NCBI GenBank assembly: GCA_009792885.1
Contig: WMCF01000018.1
Coordinates: 12,560,137-12,624,136 of the forward strand
Reading direction: 5' to 3'
DNA: 64,000 nucleotides
From: Eremophila alpestris peregrina
Taxonomy: Eukaryota > Chordata > Aves > Passeriformes > Alaudidae
Of the stretch, positions 1-11,198 are shown piece by piece. Position numbers and translations under genes: made by a program. The notes beneath the pieces are model-generated. The model was not told where the DNA came from. It worked only from the letters and a program-made list of their open reading frames with translations, and searched no databases. Within the stretch, counting starts at the first letter, position 1; each line of letters starts with the position of its first letter.

Positions 1-545
1 CCAGCCAAACCAATTTGAGAAAAGCCCTCACTCTGTGCACTGTGCAGGGCTCGGCACTGAGCCAGCAAACCTGTGCATGATGTGCTCTCTGCTCCCTCAA
101 AAATTAGCTTTGCACAGGAGCTGTTAAGCACCGTGGCCTGATCCATGATTGCATCCAAAAATATCCCAACATCTGCTTCTTACAATCCTGCTTTTTCACT
201 CTGTTGATGTGTGGACATTTCTGGCTCTCAGAGCAGCAATAAAAACAAGGCAGGAGAGTTCAGTCCCTCATCCTGGTTTCAAAGCAAAACAAAAGCTTTG
301 GCTCCAAGTTCATGCAAGTTTTATTGTTGAGCTCAGCTGAGAGCTTTGACTTGCTTCAGCACCTCTGCCTCCTGCTCTGTCCCTGTGCTGGGGCTGTGGA
401 GTTCTTGTGGAGAGACAGCAGGGGATGAGGAAAGGCAGAAAAGGAGAAGGTGATCCAGCTTGGACTGGAGGAGAGAAACAGGTGATGGGCGTGGGGCAGT
501 TCTTGGAGGGCCCCTCTGAAAGCCTGCCCTCAGTTCAGAGAAAAA
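1..545. other. Unassigned non-repetitive sequence
   Basis: I see no gene, RNA or recognised repeat here. Short open frames occur on both strands but none resembles a known protein. The part from about 400 to 540 is purine-rich (GGAGAGA-type runs) and lies directly before an antisense CR1. Confidence 0.5.
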
Positions 546-1050
546 AAGAATCACAGAACCACAGAGTCATTGAGGTGGGAGAAGACCACGAAGATCATTG
601 AGTTCAAGCATTAACCAGCACCACCACGTTCACTACTAAACTCTGTTCCCGACTGCCACATCCACACAATTCCTTGAGCATTTCCAGGGATGGTGATCCC
701 ACCACTTCCCTGGACAGCTTGTGCCAATGCTTAACAGCTCTTTCCAGGAAGACATTTTCACTAATATTTGAACTAAACCTCTGGTGCAATTTGAGGCCAA
801 TTCCTCTTATCTTGTCCCTTGTTTTTCTGGGAGCTGAGCCTGATCCTCCCAGCTGTCCACTCCTTCCTGGGAGTTGTGCAGGGCCAGAAGGGTCCCCCTG
901 AGCCTCCTTTTCTCCAGGCTGAGCCTCTTTCCCAGCTCCCTCAGCTGCTTCTGGTGCTCCAGAACCTTTCCCAGCTCTGTTCCCTTCTCTGGACACGCTC
1001 TAGAACCTTGCCAAAAGGGACCCAAACTGGTCTCAGTGTACGGAAAATGC
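546..1050 (-). mobile_element. CR1 LINE fragment, antisense
   Basis: The left edge reads AATCACAGAACCACAGAG, the reverse complement of the CR1 3' tail, so the element runs right to left. Inside are the reverse complements of the usual CR1 3' blocks: the 'ggtggtggagtcacc' block near 690 and the 'ctcaggggga' block near 895-905. The minus-strand frames at 604-996 and 807-1124 are decayed remains of the C-terminal part of CR1 ORF2 (reverse transcriptase). The copy is 5'-truncated, as most CR1 copies are, and its right edge is blurred by divergence. Confidence 0.85.
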
Positions 1051-1780
1051 CACTGGAAAAAGCCCAGGAGACAGAGGAGTCCTGCAGCTTCATTAGGATA
1101 AAGGCACAGAGGCCACTGGGGCACATCCCCGCGGGGATTTCTCTCTCGAGGTTTCGCAGGGCGCAGCCTCCTTTTATCCCAAACTCCGCCGCTCGTTGCC
1201 CTCTGCCTTCCCCCGCTGGCCCAGGGACCAGGAAGGTGCAGCCTTCCCCAACCCCCTACCCCATATCCATATCCCCTGAACCTGTCATTTTACCCCAAAG
1301 TTCAGAAGTTCAGCTTGTGAGGCCCCATTTGGCTGTTTGAGGAGTCAAACCGGGCTCTGTGACAAATCTGCTGTACAAAGTTGGCAGAGACATTGAGCCC
1401 CATTTCAAAGCCGTTCACAGCCATCCCCTCACCCATGGAATCGTTTGTGAAGACATCAGCACACATCTTCCCTATCACCAGGATCCAAGGTGCAACCTCA
1501 AAAGAGCTGATTTCAGGGCAACAATTACTTCCCAACTTGCTCTTGTTTACGGTGCAGATGGATGGCAAAACGCCTCCTGCAGATACACAGGGTGCCTGGG
1601 AGGAAAGGAAGAGAGGATTTTAAATCTGTTGGTAATACATGATATTTGCTTTGGGTTTGTTTCTTTAGGCAGCTTGGTTTTATCCTCTTATGAGGAAAAA
1701 AAATAATCTTTTCCATGCTGTTAGAATTCCGCCTTCAGAACTTGAACTTTCTTATTTTTGTCAAGCTGAAGTGCTTCACT
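1051..1780. other. Unassigned stretch with a CpG-dense patch
   Basis: About 1128-1200 contains eight CpG dinucleotides in roughly 75 bases (CCCGCGGGG, CTCGAGG, GGGCGCAG and CCGCCGCTCG are visible), while the surroundings have almost none. The rest, to 1780, is ordinary sequence with phrases such as ACCCCAAAGTTCAG that made me think of a degraded LTR. I cannot place it in a family. No promoter, splice-delimited exon or protein is recognisable. Confidence 0.45.
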
Positions 1781-1860
1781 TTGGTTTTTTGTTTGTTTTT
1801 CTCTTTTTTGGGGAGTTGGGGTTGTTTTTGGTTTTGTTTGTTTTGGTTTTGGTTTTGTTT

Positions 1861-1920
<60 letters not shown>
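1781..1920. repeat. GT-rich low-complexity tract ending in T58
   Basis: TTTTG/GGTTTT-type units from 1781 to 1862 run into an uninterrupted run of 58 T (1863-1920). The plus-strand frames here translate as poly-Phe and are not genes. The homopolymer length is unlikely to be exact in any short-read assembly. Confidence 0.9.
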
Positions 1921-1923
<3 letters not shown>

Positions 1924-2055
1924 ATTGCTTCCCTTTCAAGGTGTATTCATTGCTACAGTGGGTGGAGATCAAACTGTCTCTTTAATTTTTGTGGGAGTCT
2001 TTGTCCTCTTCCTCCATGTTATTCATCACTCTCTTCAACTCCCACAAAGGAGGTT

Positions 2056-2295
2056 TTAGCCAGGTGGGGGTTGGTCTCTTCTGCCAGTGATAAAACCAGA
2101 GGAAATCGAAAATTTCTCACCAAAACAGGTGTCAGGCACTGACACTGCCCAGAGAGATGGTGGAGTCACCGCCCCTGGAGGGATGTAAAAGATGTGGCAC
2201 TTGGGGACATGCTTTAGTGGCGGCCTTGTCAGTTCTGGGTTAATGGTTGGACTTGATTATCTTAGTGGTCTTTTTCAACTCAAATAATTCTTTGC
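2056..2295 (+). mobile_element. CR1 LINE 3' fragment
   Basis: Begins with AGCCAGGTGGGGGTTGGTC and passes through the CR1 blocks 'gtcaggcactg', 'gatggtggagtcaccgcccctgg', 'gatgtggcacttgggg' and 'ggttggacttgattatctta', ending at AATAATTCT near 2290. A stretch after AAAACCAGAGGAAATCG is shortened relative to better copies (compare 58,075-58,366), so there is an internal deletion. Confidence 0.88.
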
Positions 2296-5073
2296 ATGAT
2301 TTTTATATGAGGCCTTTGGTATATAATAAAAACTCCCTGGCAGTGTTGGAAGAGGAGTAGGGAAATGAAATTAGGAAGGAAAGAGTTCTTGACTGAATGT
2401 TGGGACATCTGAAAACAATGCTTTGTCATCCCATAATCTGTGCAACCTCTGATGTGCTTAAGGGATGAATTCATCACCTGACAGGTTTGTACTTCATTTT
2501 CCACTCCTTACTTTGTTTACTGATATTACTGACCTCTGTAAAAAACGCTGTGTGTGAAACTAGGGGTGAGAGGTGTGAAGGAGAAGAAAGAAAGAAGGTG
2601 TGCAGGAAAGCCTTTCTATCATTGTTCTGAGCTTTATGCTTCAAATTGCTTCTGCAAGCCATTAGTCATGGCAAAGAGTATTAATTACACAGAGTAAGGT
2701 GTTTGCATGTAATCTGCCAAAAAAACCCCAGCCTCTACCTGTGGATTTATATGTTTATTCATATTACAATATTCATATTATTCATGTATATAATGTTCTT
2801 ATACTGGTAAATCATTTGTTGGCCTTGGGCACTCTCTGCAGAGCTGGGTGAAAGTGTGTGAAGTATCAAGGAGCTGTGCATTATTTACTCTGATGTCTTC
2901 CCTGCTTCTACCACGGATTTTTCTGCAAAAGGGTTAAAAGTTGTGTGGCAGCTCTCTCCTGCCCCTGGACACAAAGCAAGTGGACATTTTCTGTGTGGAA
3001 ATTTGTGTGTCTTGCATTGGATTTTCAGAGGACATATAGAGTGTGGGGAAAAGTCATCAGCTGGGTTTTGTTATAGGTGGGTAATATTTAGAGCAAGGAA
3101 GAAAGAACAAACCACTGAGGCTGGTTCTTTGCACAAACTTGCCATAAAAAATTGTCTGTTCTGCCTGCAGGTCTGCTGTCCAGCTCCAGTTAACAAATTC
3201 CTGGCTCGGAGTTGAGATTTAATGCTCTAAATGGAATGTGATTTCTAAGAGGAGGATCTGACAAACACCTGCTTGCAGTCTAAGTTGCAGACTTGTCCAG
3301 GCCATGTAGTTTTCCCTGTCTCTAAAATATCTGCCCTGCATTTTCATCAATGGATCCCAGCCTGCTGAAAAAGCACCAATTGCCCGAAGGAAAACATCTC
3401 ACAGCTCATTTGGTGGAACCAAGCAAGGAGGTTCCTGGTATTTAAGGCCCCATCCAAATTGCTCTAAGTGCAGGATGCAGTCCCAATCATTGCCACTGTA
3501 AATACCACATCTCATTGATATTTGTGACTGACACGCTGAGAACTGATAGAGGCTTTTTTTTTTTTTGGTTGCAGCTTAGCAACAAGCAGTGACTGGCAAA
3601 TTTTTCTGCTCTTCAAAATCAATGCCACTTTTCTGGATCATTTCCTCATCTTCACGATCATCTGTCAGAGCAGTAAGTTGACAGTGTGTTCCCAGGGACA
3701 GCGTGGAGTCTGCTGCAAGCCTTGATAGTCAGAGGATGAATTTAACCTTTTCAAAGTCAAACTTGGTGCTGGTTTGGAACCCACTGAAGCATTAACTTGC
3801 TTTTGACACTGTTAATCTGGATGTGTTTTCTACTTCATTAAGCTTTTCCTTTGTATGCAAAATACCACTGTGGGGACATGCACTGCCTGACTCACTCACC
3901 ATAATCCATGTTTGGTGTGGCTGTTATTGATTATTGTAATACCTCTGAAACTGCAGCATGGATTGTGATCCTGCTGCGTGAGCCCAGGATTGAAAACAGG
4001 CTCTGTCCTTGGGAAGTGTGTGTGATGATGAAAAGCAGACAGAGAAGGGACGCTGGTGAGTGGGTGAGCATGGGGAAAATGAGAAAAATTGCTTGTGGCC
4101 ATTGCAGGTGGGATGTGGCTGGCAGTAGCCACATGGGGTTACCATTTTTGGGGATTTAATGGGAACTGGAAAGGAAAGAACCGTGTCTACAGGTTTGTGA
4201 GCAGCTTTAGAAGAGGCAGAATTGTCAGTGCAGTTGTTTGGAGCCACCCCATGCAATGGGCACTCAGAACTCCATTGGAGGATAACTTTAACCCCTGTTT
4301 GCTAATTTTATATGTCAGCTGCTACTCAATCATTCAACACATCCATTAAGAGTGATCAGGGAATGTTGCTTGATTAGTTCCACCTTGCTACAGAGAGGTC
4401 AGGTGCAAGGTAAAACCAGGAGGCTGTGCCTAGATGGGAGAAAAAAAATCACATCAAGGTTCTACAGCTGAAGTTCTTTGTTTTTGTTGAGATGACTCTG
4501 AGGTATGAGTTCAGATTTTTGAAATTTTTTTTCAGACATCCTCTTCTTGCCTATGTCTATACAAAACTTCCCACTTAAACTACATTTGGCTGCTCTGCTG
4601 TGCTTATTTCTTGATACTGGGGGAGACAAGTGATTGATATTTGATGGAATGAGGAGGATCACACAAAAAGATGTGAAGATGGTGTCAGTTTGGATATTGT
4701 AGTGGGCCAACCAAAAAGGAAAGTGATGCCTCTGATCAGTGTGAGGAAAGCTTTGGCCCAGCCAGGGAGGAGGTTTTTGGTGCTCCTGAGATACAAGCCT
4801 GACAAAGGCTCTTCCAGAAAACTTTTCCAGAACCCTTTTTGCTAAAAATTTGCTGTCTGGGCTGGAGGCTCCAACATCTGGGTAATGTGACTGTCTTCTG
4901 ATAGACACAGGTGAGCGTAGCCAGTACAAAACTTAACTTGTGCTCCCATCATTGCAAAGGGACTCATTGTGTGCTCTCAGATGTTTCAAAAGGCACATGC
5001 AAATTCTTCTTTTTGCAGACACAGTTGCAAGGCAGCTGGGAAGAAAATATGTCTTCTTGGAGTGTCTAGATTG
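2296..5073. other. Unassigned, apparently unique sequence
   Basis: No gene or recognised repeat. A T12 run lies at about 3553-3566, followed by a GCTTAGCAACA motif. The longest open frame, 155 codons on the minus strand at 4462-4929, lacks any domain I recognise, and a frame of that length is expected by chance in a window this size. Confidence 0.5.
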
Positions 5074-5331
5074 TAGAATCACAGAATGGTTTGGGTTGAC
5101 AGGTACCATAGAGATCATCCAGTGCCACCCTTGCCATGGGCAGGGACATCTTCCACCATCCCAGGTTGCTCTAAGCCCCATACAACCTGGCCTTGGATTC
5201 TCCCAGGGATCCAGGGGCAGCCACAGCTTCTCTGGGCACCCTGTGCCAGGGCCTCCCCACCCTCACAGGGAGGAATTTCTTCTTATCAAATCTAAACCTC
5301 CCCTCCTTCAGACTGGATATGAGATGTTGAC
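5074..5331 (-). mobile_element. CR1 LINE 3' fragment, antisense
   Basis: Starts at the inverted tail (GTAGAATCACAGAATGGTTT) and continues through the reverse complements of the 'catggcaggg', 'cccagagaagctgtggctgc' and 'ggaagaaattcctccc' blocks before fading near 5330. This is the subfamily whose sense strand encodes the VPREAV-type ORF2 C-terminus. Confidence 0.92.
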
Positions 5332-6943
5332 CCTCTGAGCCCCTGCAGCATGGGATGGATGTTGGCCTTCTTTGGCAGAGCTGCTGTGGTCTGTGAGGTC
5401 ACCACTGGACATTCCTGTATTCCATGTCACTGGGAAACTCCTAATCTGGTCAGTTCTCTTGGATCTTGAATACCTCAAGGATCTGAAGACAAATTCATCC
5501 ATCCCAAGAAAAAAAAAAAAGGGATATATATATATATAAAACTGTTGAAGAGGCTGTGCTACTACTCTCAAGGTAATTCCTCAAGGAAAAGTTGCAGGGA
5601 CCATCGTGGAAGTTCAGTTGATAATCCCTAGGCTGATCCTCCTTTTTAAAGGGTAAAGCATATTTCATAAATGCAGCTTTGTGAATTAAATGTGTAATTT
5701 GATGTATACAAGCAGTCAGACTTTGTGCTTCTGACAGTGGAACATTAATCCTTGCAGCATTGAGCTGCAGGGGTGAAAATGGATCCCACAAGTTCAGTAA
5801 CTGAAAAGCAGCAGCTTTGTAAAATTGCTCAAGAAAATTCCAGTCTTCACTGGTAAGGTGTGCTGGCTTCCTTGGGCTGAGGTGCACAACAGTAATAAAA
5901 TGGGAATTTCAATCCTATGCAAGTTTCCCATCAGAGAATAAAACAGTGACCATACTGTTGCCCTTTGCTTTCTTTTTTTTGCTTGATGTGATAACTGTGA
6001 GTGAGGAACACCAATGTCCTCTCTGTGCTTTCAGACTTTTTGCCTTCTCTCTGGTAGCAGAAAGTTGTTGCTGTGATTTGCTTTTTTACAGCCAAGTGGG
6101 TCATGATGATCTTGTATCCTGTGGATCTGAATTGTCTTGGGCAAAACAGTTACACTTTGAAAAGTGGCAGATTTTAGCTGCCTAAAATTTAAGCAGACGT
6201 TATTTACAGGTCACAAGTGCACTCTGAAAGTGACTCTCCCAATTCTCCATGCTGGTTTTTTTCACATCATGGAGCCATGCCAGAATAAATCAGCTGAATT
6301 TCTTTTGGGTGCAAATTAACTGGAAGATGCACATCTGACAAACATGTAAAGTGCCAGTGGACAGTAGGATGGGATAATTCAAAATAAAACCTTCTGAAAA
6401 GCACATGGTGTGAACACTGCCTCTTCAACACTAATTATTTTGCTCAAGAGAGTTTCTCTCTCCAGAGCTGCAGGACTTGTTAAAGTTGACATGGGCTGGA
6501 GAGAAAACATGACAATAGAAATGCTGGCAATTAAAGTGGGAACAGAGCAGTAAAGTGAAGTGCTGTGCTTATAAAAGAATACCTGTCTTAGAAACTTTCC
6601 AGCTCTTCAAGAAGTGGCTCTGTGATTGACCTCAGGTGTAATCTGCAGATTCGATTAAGGATTTTTCACTGGACATCTCACATTGTCTTTGTAGACCTGA
6701 GCAAGGTTATTCTTCTGCTGAACTGAATCCCTGTCACCAGTCCAGAAAGAGAGAGAGAAAAAAAATTACTTAGAACTTTCACTGCAGATGAAAGGACTTA
6801 GAAGTATCTCTGTTATTCTGCTTTCAAAGGGAGCATTTCAGAAGGACTGGGCTGATTTCTGCCTCTCAGTTTCACAGGGAAGTGAGCACATCTCAGCATG
6901 GAATAGGGAATGCCTTGCTTGGAGGTCATGAGTTATGGCTGAG
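5332..6943. other. Unassigned sequence with an A/AT microsatellite
   Basis: No gene recognised. A12 at 5509-5520 is followed by GGG and a short (AT)n at about 5524-5538. The minus-strand frames at 5308-5571 and 5495-5887 have no recognisable domain. The rest looks unique and AT-leaning. Confidence 0.5.
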
Positions 6944-7128
6944 TAAATTAAATAAATTACACAGCTGCCACTTTTCACACTTTTTGCACTTTACACTGCT
7001 CAAGCCTGGCAGTCACCCTCGTGCTTATTGGGGCATCTGACAGCACAAACCCACTGCCAACCTCCAAGGGGAAAAAAAACCCCAGAAATTCCAGTTCTTT
7101 GGGCAAGTGGCCTTTGGGAGACACAAGG
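6944..7128 (+). repeat. Direct duplication A, copy 1
   Basis: The segment from TAAATTAAATAAATTAC to about 7128 is repeated with modest divergence at 9857-10,035. Shared landmarks are ACAGCTGCCACTTTTCAC, GCTCAAGCCTG, GCATCTGACAGCA and CCAACCTCCAAGGG. The orientation is the same. It may be a local duplication or two copies of an unnamed interspersed repeat; no terminal repeats or target-site duplication are evident. Confidence 0.9.
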
Positions 7129-9856
7129 GCTGAGTGCCACTTGTGGGTGATGACACTTCACACAGCCCAAGCACTTGCCCTTTGTGTTCAGAAGCAGGAG
7201 AAGGTTTGCTCAGCTGCTCAAGCACCTTTCAGAAGTTCTCATCTGCCACGTGGTTTGTGAATATTGTGGGGGTGCCTTTCACAGCCTGGAAACACCACCG
7301 AGGACAAAGGTAGAAAGCCTTGGCACACTGAAGTGTGGGAGCTTCTTCCCAGGAAATTCCACAGCTCTTAAACAGCCTGGAAAAGTGACCCTGTGCTGTG
7401 GCTCATCTCACTGAGAAAACAAGCATTGATTAGACACGGCTTTACTAATTAGTTTGTTTCTTCACAGAGTCGCTTAGACCACTTAAATGATCTTTTTCAT
7501 CTTTAAAATCACTTGTACAATTGATAACAATCATGAGGCTGTACTTTTAAAATTATTTTTGCTCAAATTTCTTTTATTTCTGTGAAAAATTGGGTAAATC
7601 ACTCTGAGAGCCAGAGCTGCAGGACAGAGTGTCACTAATTCATTTTGTAAGAATGTCACTTTCAATTAAATCGGGAGTCTTCAGTAACTTTGTGTTTGCA
7701 GCCGATTTCCCTCAAGCCCTATCCATGGTGCTGTTAATCTTTTTGTGGCATTACTGATGCCTGCAAGTCAAAATGTACTTTTGAACAGCAAAAAATCCAG
7801 CTGCATTTATCACTTCAGTTTCCAGCTAAGGAAAAAAGTAAGAGGGAAGTCTGTTAAAAAGAAATAATTGAAGTGTTTTGATTTTTGATGTTTAAAATGA
7901 GAGAAAAATGTCATGAAATATTGAGAACTGGCAGAACTTAGAATTGTGTTTAGAATTTGACTGGGAATGTGCAGCTCCAAAGTCCTGATGCTTTCTGGCT
8001 GCACTGCCATGGGCTCTGTGCTATGGGACACCTGATAAATCATGGTCAGAGCTGAGTGGATAACTGGGATGTGTTCTGTGCTTTACACTGCCCTAATTAG
8101 TCAAATTGTGCCTTTATTTAATTTAAAATTGTCTGTTCAAAAAATGGGCTTAATTTGATTTTGTGAACACTATTTTATTAGAGGAGGGAGGAGAAGAATG
8201 GGAAAGGAATAGGATAATATTTGTGTCCAAACCTATTCCCAAAAACTAAAAAAAACCCCCTTCATTTCTTTTTACAAATAAATGAGAATTTGGCCCTCTT
8301 TTCCTGTTGAAGAGATGTTATTACAGTTCTAGATTTCAAGACTTCAGTCTTAGGGTATATTGGGTTTCTTGATGCAAATCTCCTTGTGAATATTTTGTCA
8401 GTATTTTCAAAGCTTTTTTTTTCTCTCCAGTTTAGAGATTCAGACTGCAAATGCAGTTGGATTTTCAATTTGAGCACCCATTATTTATTGGTCAGCTCAT
8501 TCTTTTAAGCCCAAAATGTTGCCGTGGATTTCACAATCGTTCCATAATTAAAATCTCACTGACCAAATACACAGAAAAAAGTGAGGTTTAACTTTCTGCA
8601 TTTTCAGTTTAGATAAGTAGGAACCATGCCCTGAGTGAGGTGGTGTCTAATTATCCATAAATTCCCAATTTGTTTCTTATTGGCTACTTTCTTTTCCTTT
8701 GAATTAGTTTTAACTCTTTGGCTGCTGGAGCTAATTTACCTGTCTAGATCCTGGTGGGTTTTTTTTGTTTGTTTGTTTGTTTGTTTGGGTTTTTTTCTCT
8801 GTAGGATTTTTCTTCTCCCCAGGCAAGGATCCTGTAAATCAGCATCCCACGCCTGGGATTTACTGTGCTGAGATGAGCTCAGTGAGCTCCTGCTAAGGGC
8901 AGTCAAGATCTTCAAAGACAGGGTGAGATCAAAGTGTGGCAAAGCCCCTCCCTTCCAGCCATTCCCAAATCCTCTCTGATGAGTTCTGCTGCTCAAGAGG
9001 AACAACATCCTTCAGCTGCTGTCCCTCAGCTCTGTGGAAGGGCTTGGAGGACAGGAACTCTCCTCCAGAGCCACTGGAGCAATAATCCCAAGGGAATCTG
9101 GTGCTTGTGTGGTGTTCTTCCTCCACAGAAACCTTGGGCAAACTCATAACAAATAATATCCAGTCTGAACATTTTGGGTTTAACGTGAGGGTTTTAACAT
9201 AATCTTTTGTTATTCACTTCCTTGACTTCTGGTTTCTTTTAAAAAGATGTTATGAGATGCTTTGAGGGCTCTGATAACACCCCAAATAAATTGAATTGAG
9301 CTGCAGAATGTGGGGAAGATCTTGAGAATGAGCCCCTGGCTTTGTTCATGTTTGGCAGCTGCCTCAGAGTGAGGTTTCATTACAACCGGAGAGAATTTTG
9401 CATTTTTCCACTTTTAGTTTGCATATTTGAATGATTTCCTCATCTATGTGTGTATGTAAACACATAAAATTTGAAATGTGTATGAAATTATATATATTTA
9501 TACATGAACATAAACCCATTGTTTTGTTTCTATATAAATAATGTATTTCATATCTTTAAATCTTTTATATATTTGTTTGTTTACATATAAACAAAGCTTT
9601 TTATTTACCACTATATTTCAGCAGACTTTCAGTAGCCCTAAGGCTTCTGTTTCCAAATCAGAAGCAGATGTAGATCTTTATCTTTCCTATACAACTCACT
9701 AAAGCAGATTTGGAAACTAAAAAACCCCAAACACACCATTTTTGAAACACATCCCTCAGTTATCTGAGTTTTTTTGGGATTTTTTTTTTATCCAGACATT
9801 ATAAAGATAGTGAAATTGGTGTCTTGAGTCAAGATACTGAAATACGTCATGACAGA
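7129..9856. other. Unassigned, AT-rich, with simple repeats
   Basis: No gene recognised. A (TTTG)n run lies at about 8761-8790. The 9419-9610 part is strongly AT-rich and holds a 7-bp-arm inverted repeat, TTTGTTT (9576-9582) and AAACAAA (9589-9595). The remainder appears unique. Confidence 0.5.
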
Positions 9857-10035
9857 TAAATTAAATAAATTACACAGCTGCCACTTTTCACACTTTTTGC
9901 ACTTTCCACTGCTCAAGCCTGACAGTCCCCTTGTGCTTATTGTTGCATCTGACAGCAGAAGCCCACTGCCAACCTCCAAGGGAAAAAAAACTCCAGAAAT
10001 TCCAATTCTTTGAGCATGTGGCTTCTGAGACAAGT
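9857..10035 (+). repeat. Direct duplication A, copy 2
   Basis: Homologous to 6944-7128, about 2.9 kb upstream, same orientation. Small differences include CTTTCCACTG against CTTTACACTG and GACAGTCCCC against GGCAGTCACC. The homology fades on both sides without a clean terminus. Confidence 0.9.
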
Positions 10036-10344
10036 CTTAGATACATTAATAATGCTTCCCCCAAGCTCCAGGAATTAAAATTTTCTTATTAGCAATTTTC
10101 AACCTGTTCTATGTAAAGCAAGAACCTGTAGCAGTGTGTGTCTGGTGCATGTGGGACAGGCTGAAGCATCCTTCCATTCCACCAGTGAAGCAGTTTGCTC
10201 TTGGATTTCCATCCTTGCTGCGTGAACGTGCTTGTGAAAAGTGAATTTCCTTGTGCTTTTTGCATTGTCTTGAGCACTCTGCAGCTGCCTGAGCATGTGG
10301 TGATCCAGTGTTCTTCAGGCTGCCATGAAAACATCCTGCCATGA
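10036..10344. other. Unassigned spacer
   Basis: About 300 bases between duplication A and a CR1 element. I see no recognised feature; the minus-strand frames over it continue out of the CR1 and its minisatellite. Confidence 0.45.
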
Positions 10345-11198
10345 AAAACCCTGCTGGGGACAGTGTGGCTGGACAGTGCCCAGGCACAGAGGGACCTGGG
10401 GGTGCTGGTGACAGCAGCTGGACATGAGCCAGCTGTGCCCAGGGGGCCAAGAAGGCCAATGGCTCCTGGCCTGGATCAGGAATGGTGTGGCAGGAGCAGG
10501 GAGGTTCATTCTGCCCCTGTCCTGGGCACTGGTGAGGGCTCACCTCGAGTGCTGTGTCCAGTTCTGGGCCCTCAGTTTGGGAAGGGCCTTGAGGGGCTGG
10601 AGCACGTCCAGAGGAGAGAACGAGGGGTGAGGGACTGGAACCCAAACCCTGTGAGGGGAACACAAACCCTGTGAGGGGCTGGGAACCCAAACCCTGTGAG
10701 GGGCTGGGACACAAACCCTGTGAGGGGCTGGAACACAAACCCTGTGAGGGGCTGGGAACCCAAAAACCCTGTGAGGGGCTGGGAACCCAAAGCCTGTGAG
10801 GGGCTGGAACACAAACCCTGTGAGGAACCACTGAGGGAGCTGGGGTTGTTCAGCCTGGAGAAAAGGACACTCAGGGGTGACCTTTTCACTCTCTACAGCT
10901 CCCTAAAGGTGGCTGTGGTCAGATGAGGGTTGGGCTCTGTCTCCAGGCAGCACTGACAGAAGGAGAAGGACACAGTCTCAAGCTGCTCCAAGGCAAATAT
11001 AGGCTGGATATTATAAAACGTTTTTTACAGAAGGAGTGATACAGTACTGGAATGATCTGCCCAGGGAGGTGGTGGAGTCACCATCCCTGGATGTGTTTAT
11101 AGACAGACTGGATGTGGCACTCAGTGCCAGGGTTTAGTTGAGGTGTTAGGGCTTGAAGATCTCTTCCAACCCGGTGATTCTGTGATTCTGTGATTCTG
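10345..11198 (+). mobile_element. CR1 LINE, long 3' portion with internal minisatellite
   Basis: This is one of the two longest CR1 pieces in the window. It covers the C-terminal part of ORF2: the plus-strand frame near 10,820-10,910 still reads LRELGLFSLEKRTLRGDL, a typical CR1 reverse-transcriptase C-terminal motif. It then runs through the 3' blocks ('cccagggaggtggtggagtcaccatccctgg', 'gatgtggcactcagtgcc', 'cttccaaccc') to the tail of three GATTCTGTG-type units at about 11,175-11,195. The reading frame is broken by substitutions and by the minisatellite at 10,632-10,827, so it is not active. Confidence 0.93.
10632..10827 (+). repeat. CR1-derived minisatellite, about 8 units of 22-27 bp
   Basis: Units have the form GGAACACAAACCCTGTGAGG followed by GGCT. 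They vary between 'acccaaaccc' and 'acacaaaccc' in the middle, and one copy carries two extra A. The last unit continues directly into the normal CR1 sequence (CACTGAGGGAGCTGGGG), and its translation GLEHKPCEE fits the CR1 ORF2 protein at that point. The array therefore looks like tandem growth of a CR1 coding segment inside this copy. Long minus-strand frames over it (10,109-10,831, 10,572-10,889) are repeats read in one frame. Confidence 0.93.

Noticed and set aside
10109..10831. A 240-codon minus-strand frame with Pro/Ser/Gln-rich repeats
   Set aside because: It is the antisense reading of the CR1-derived minisatellite and the flanking CR1.
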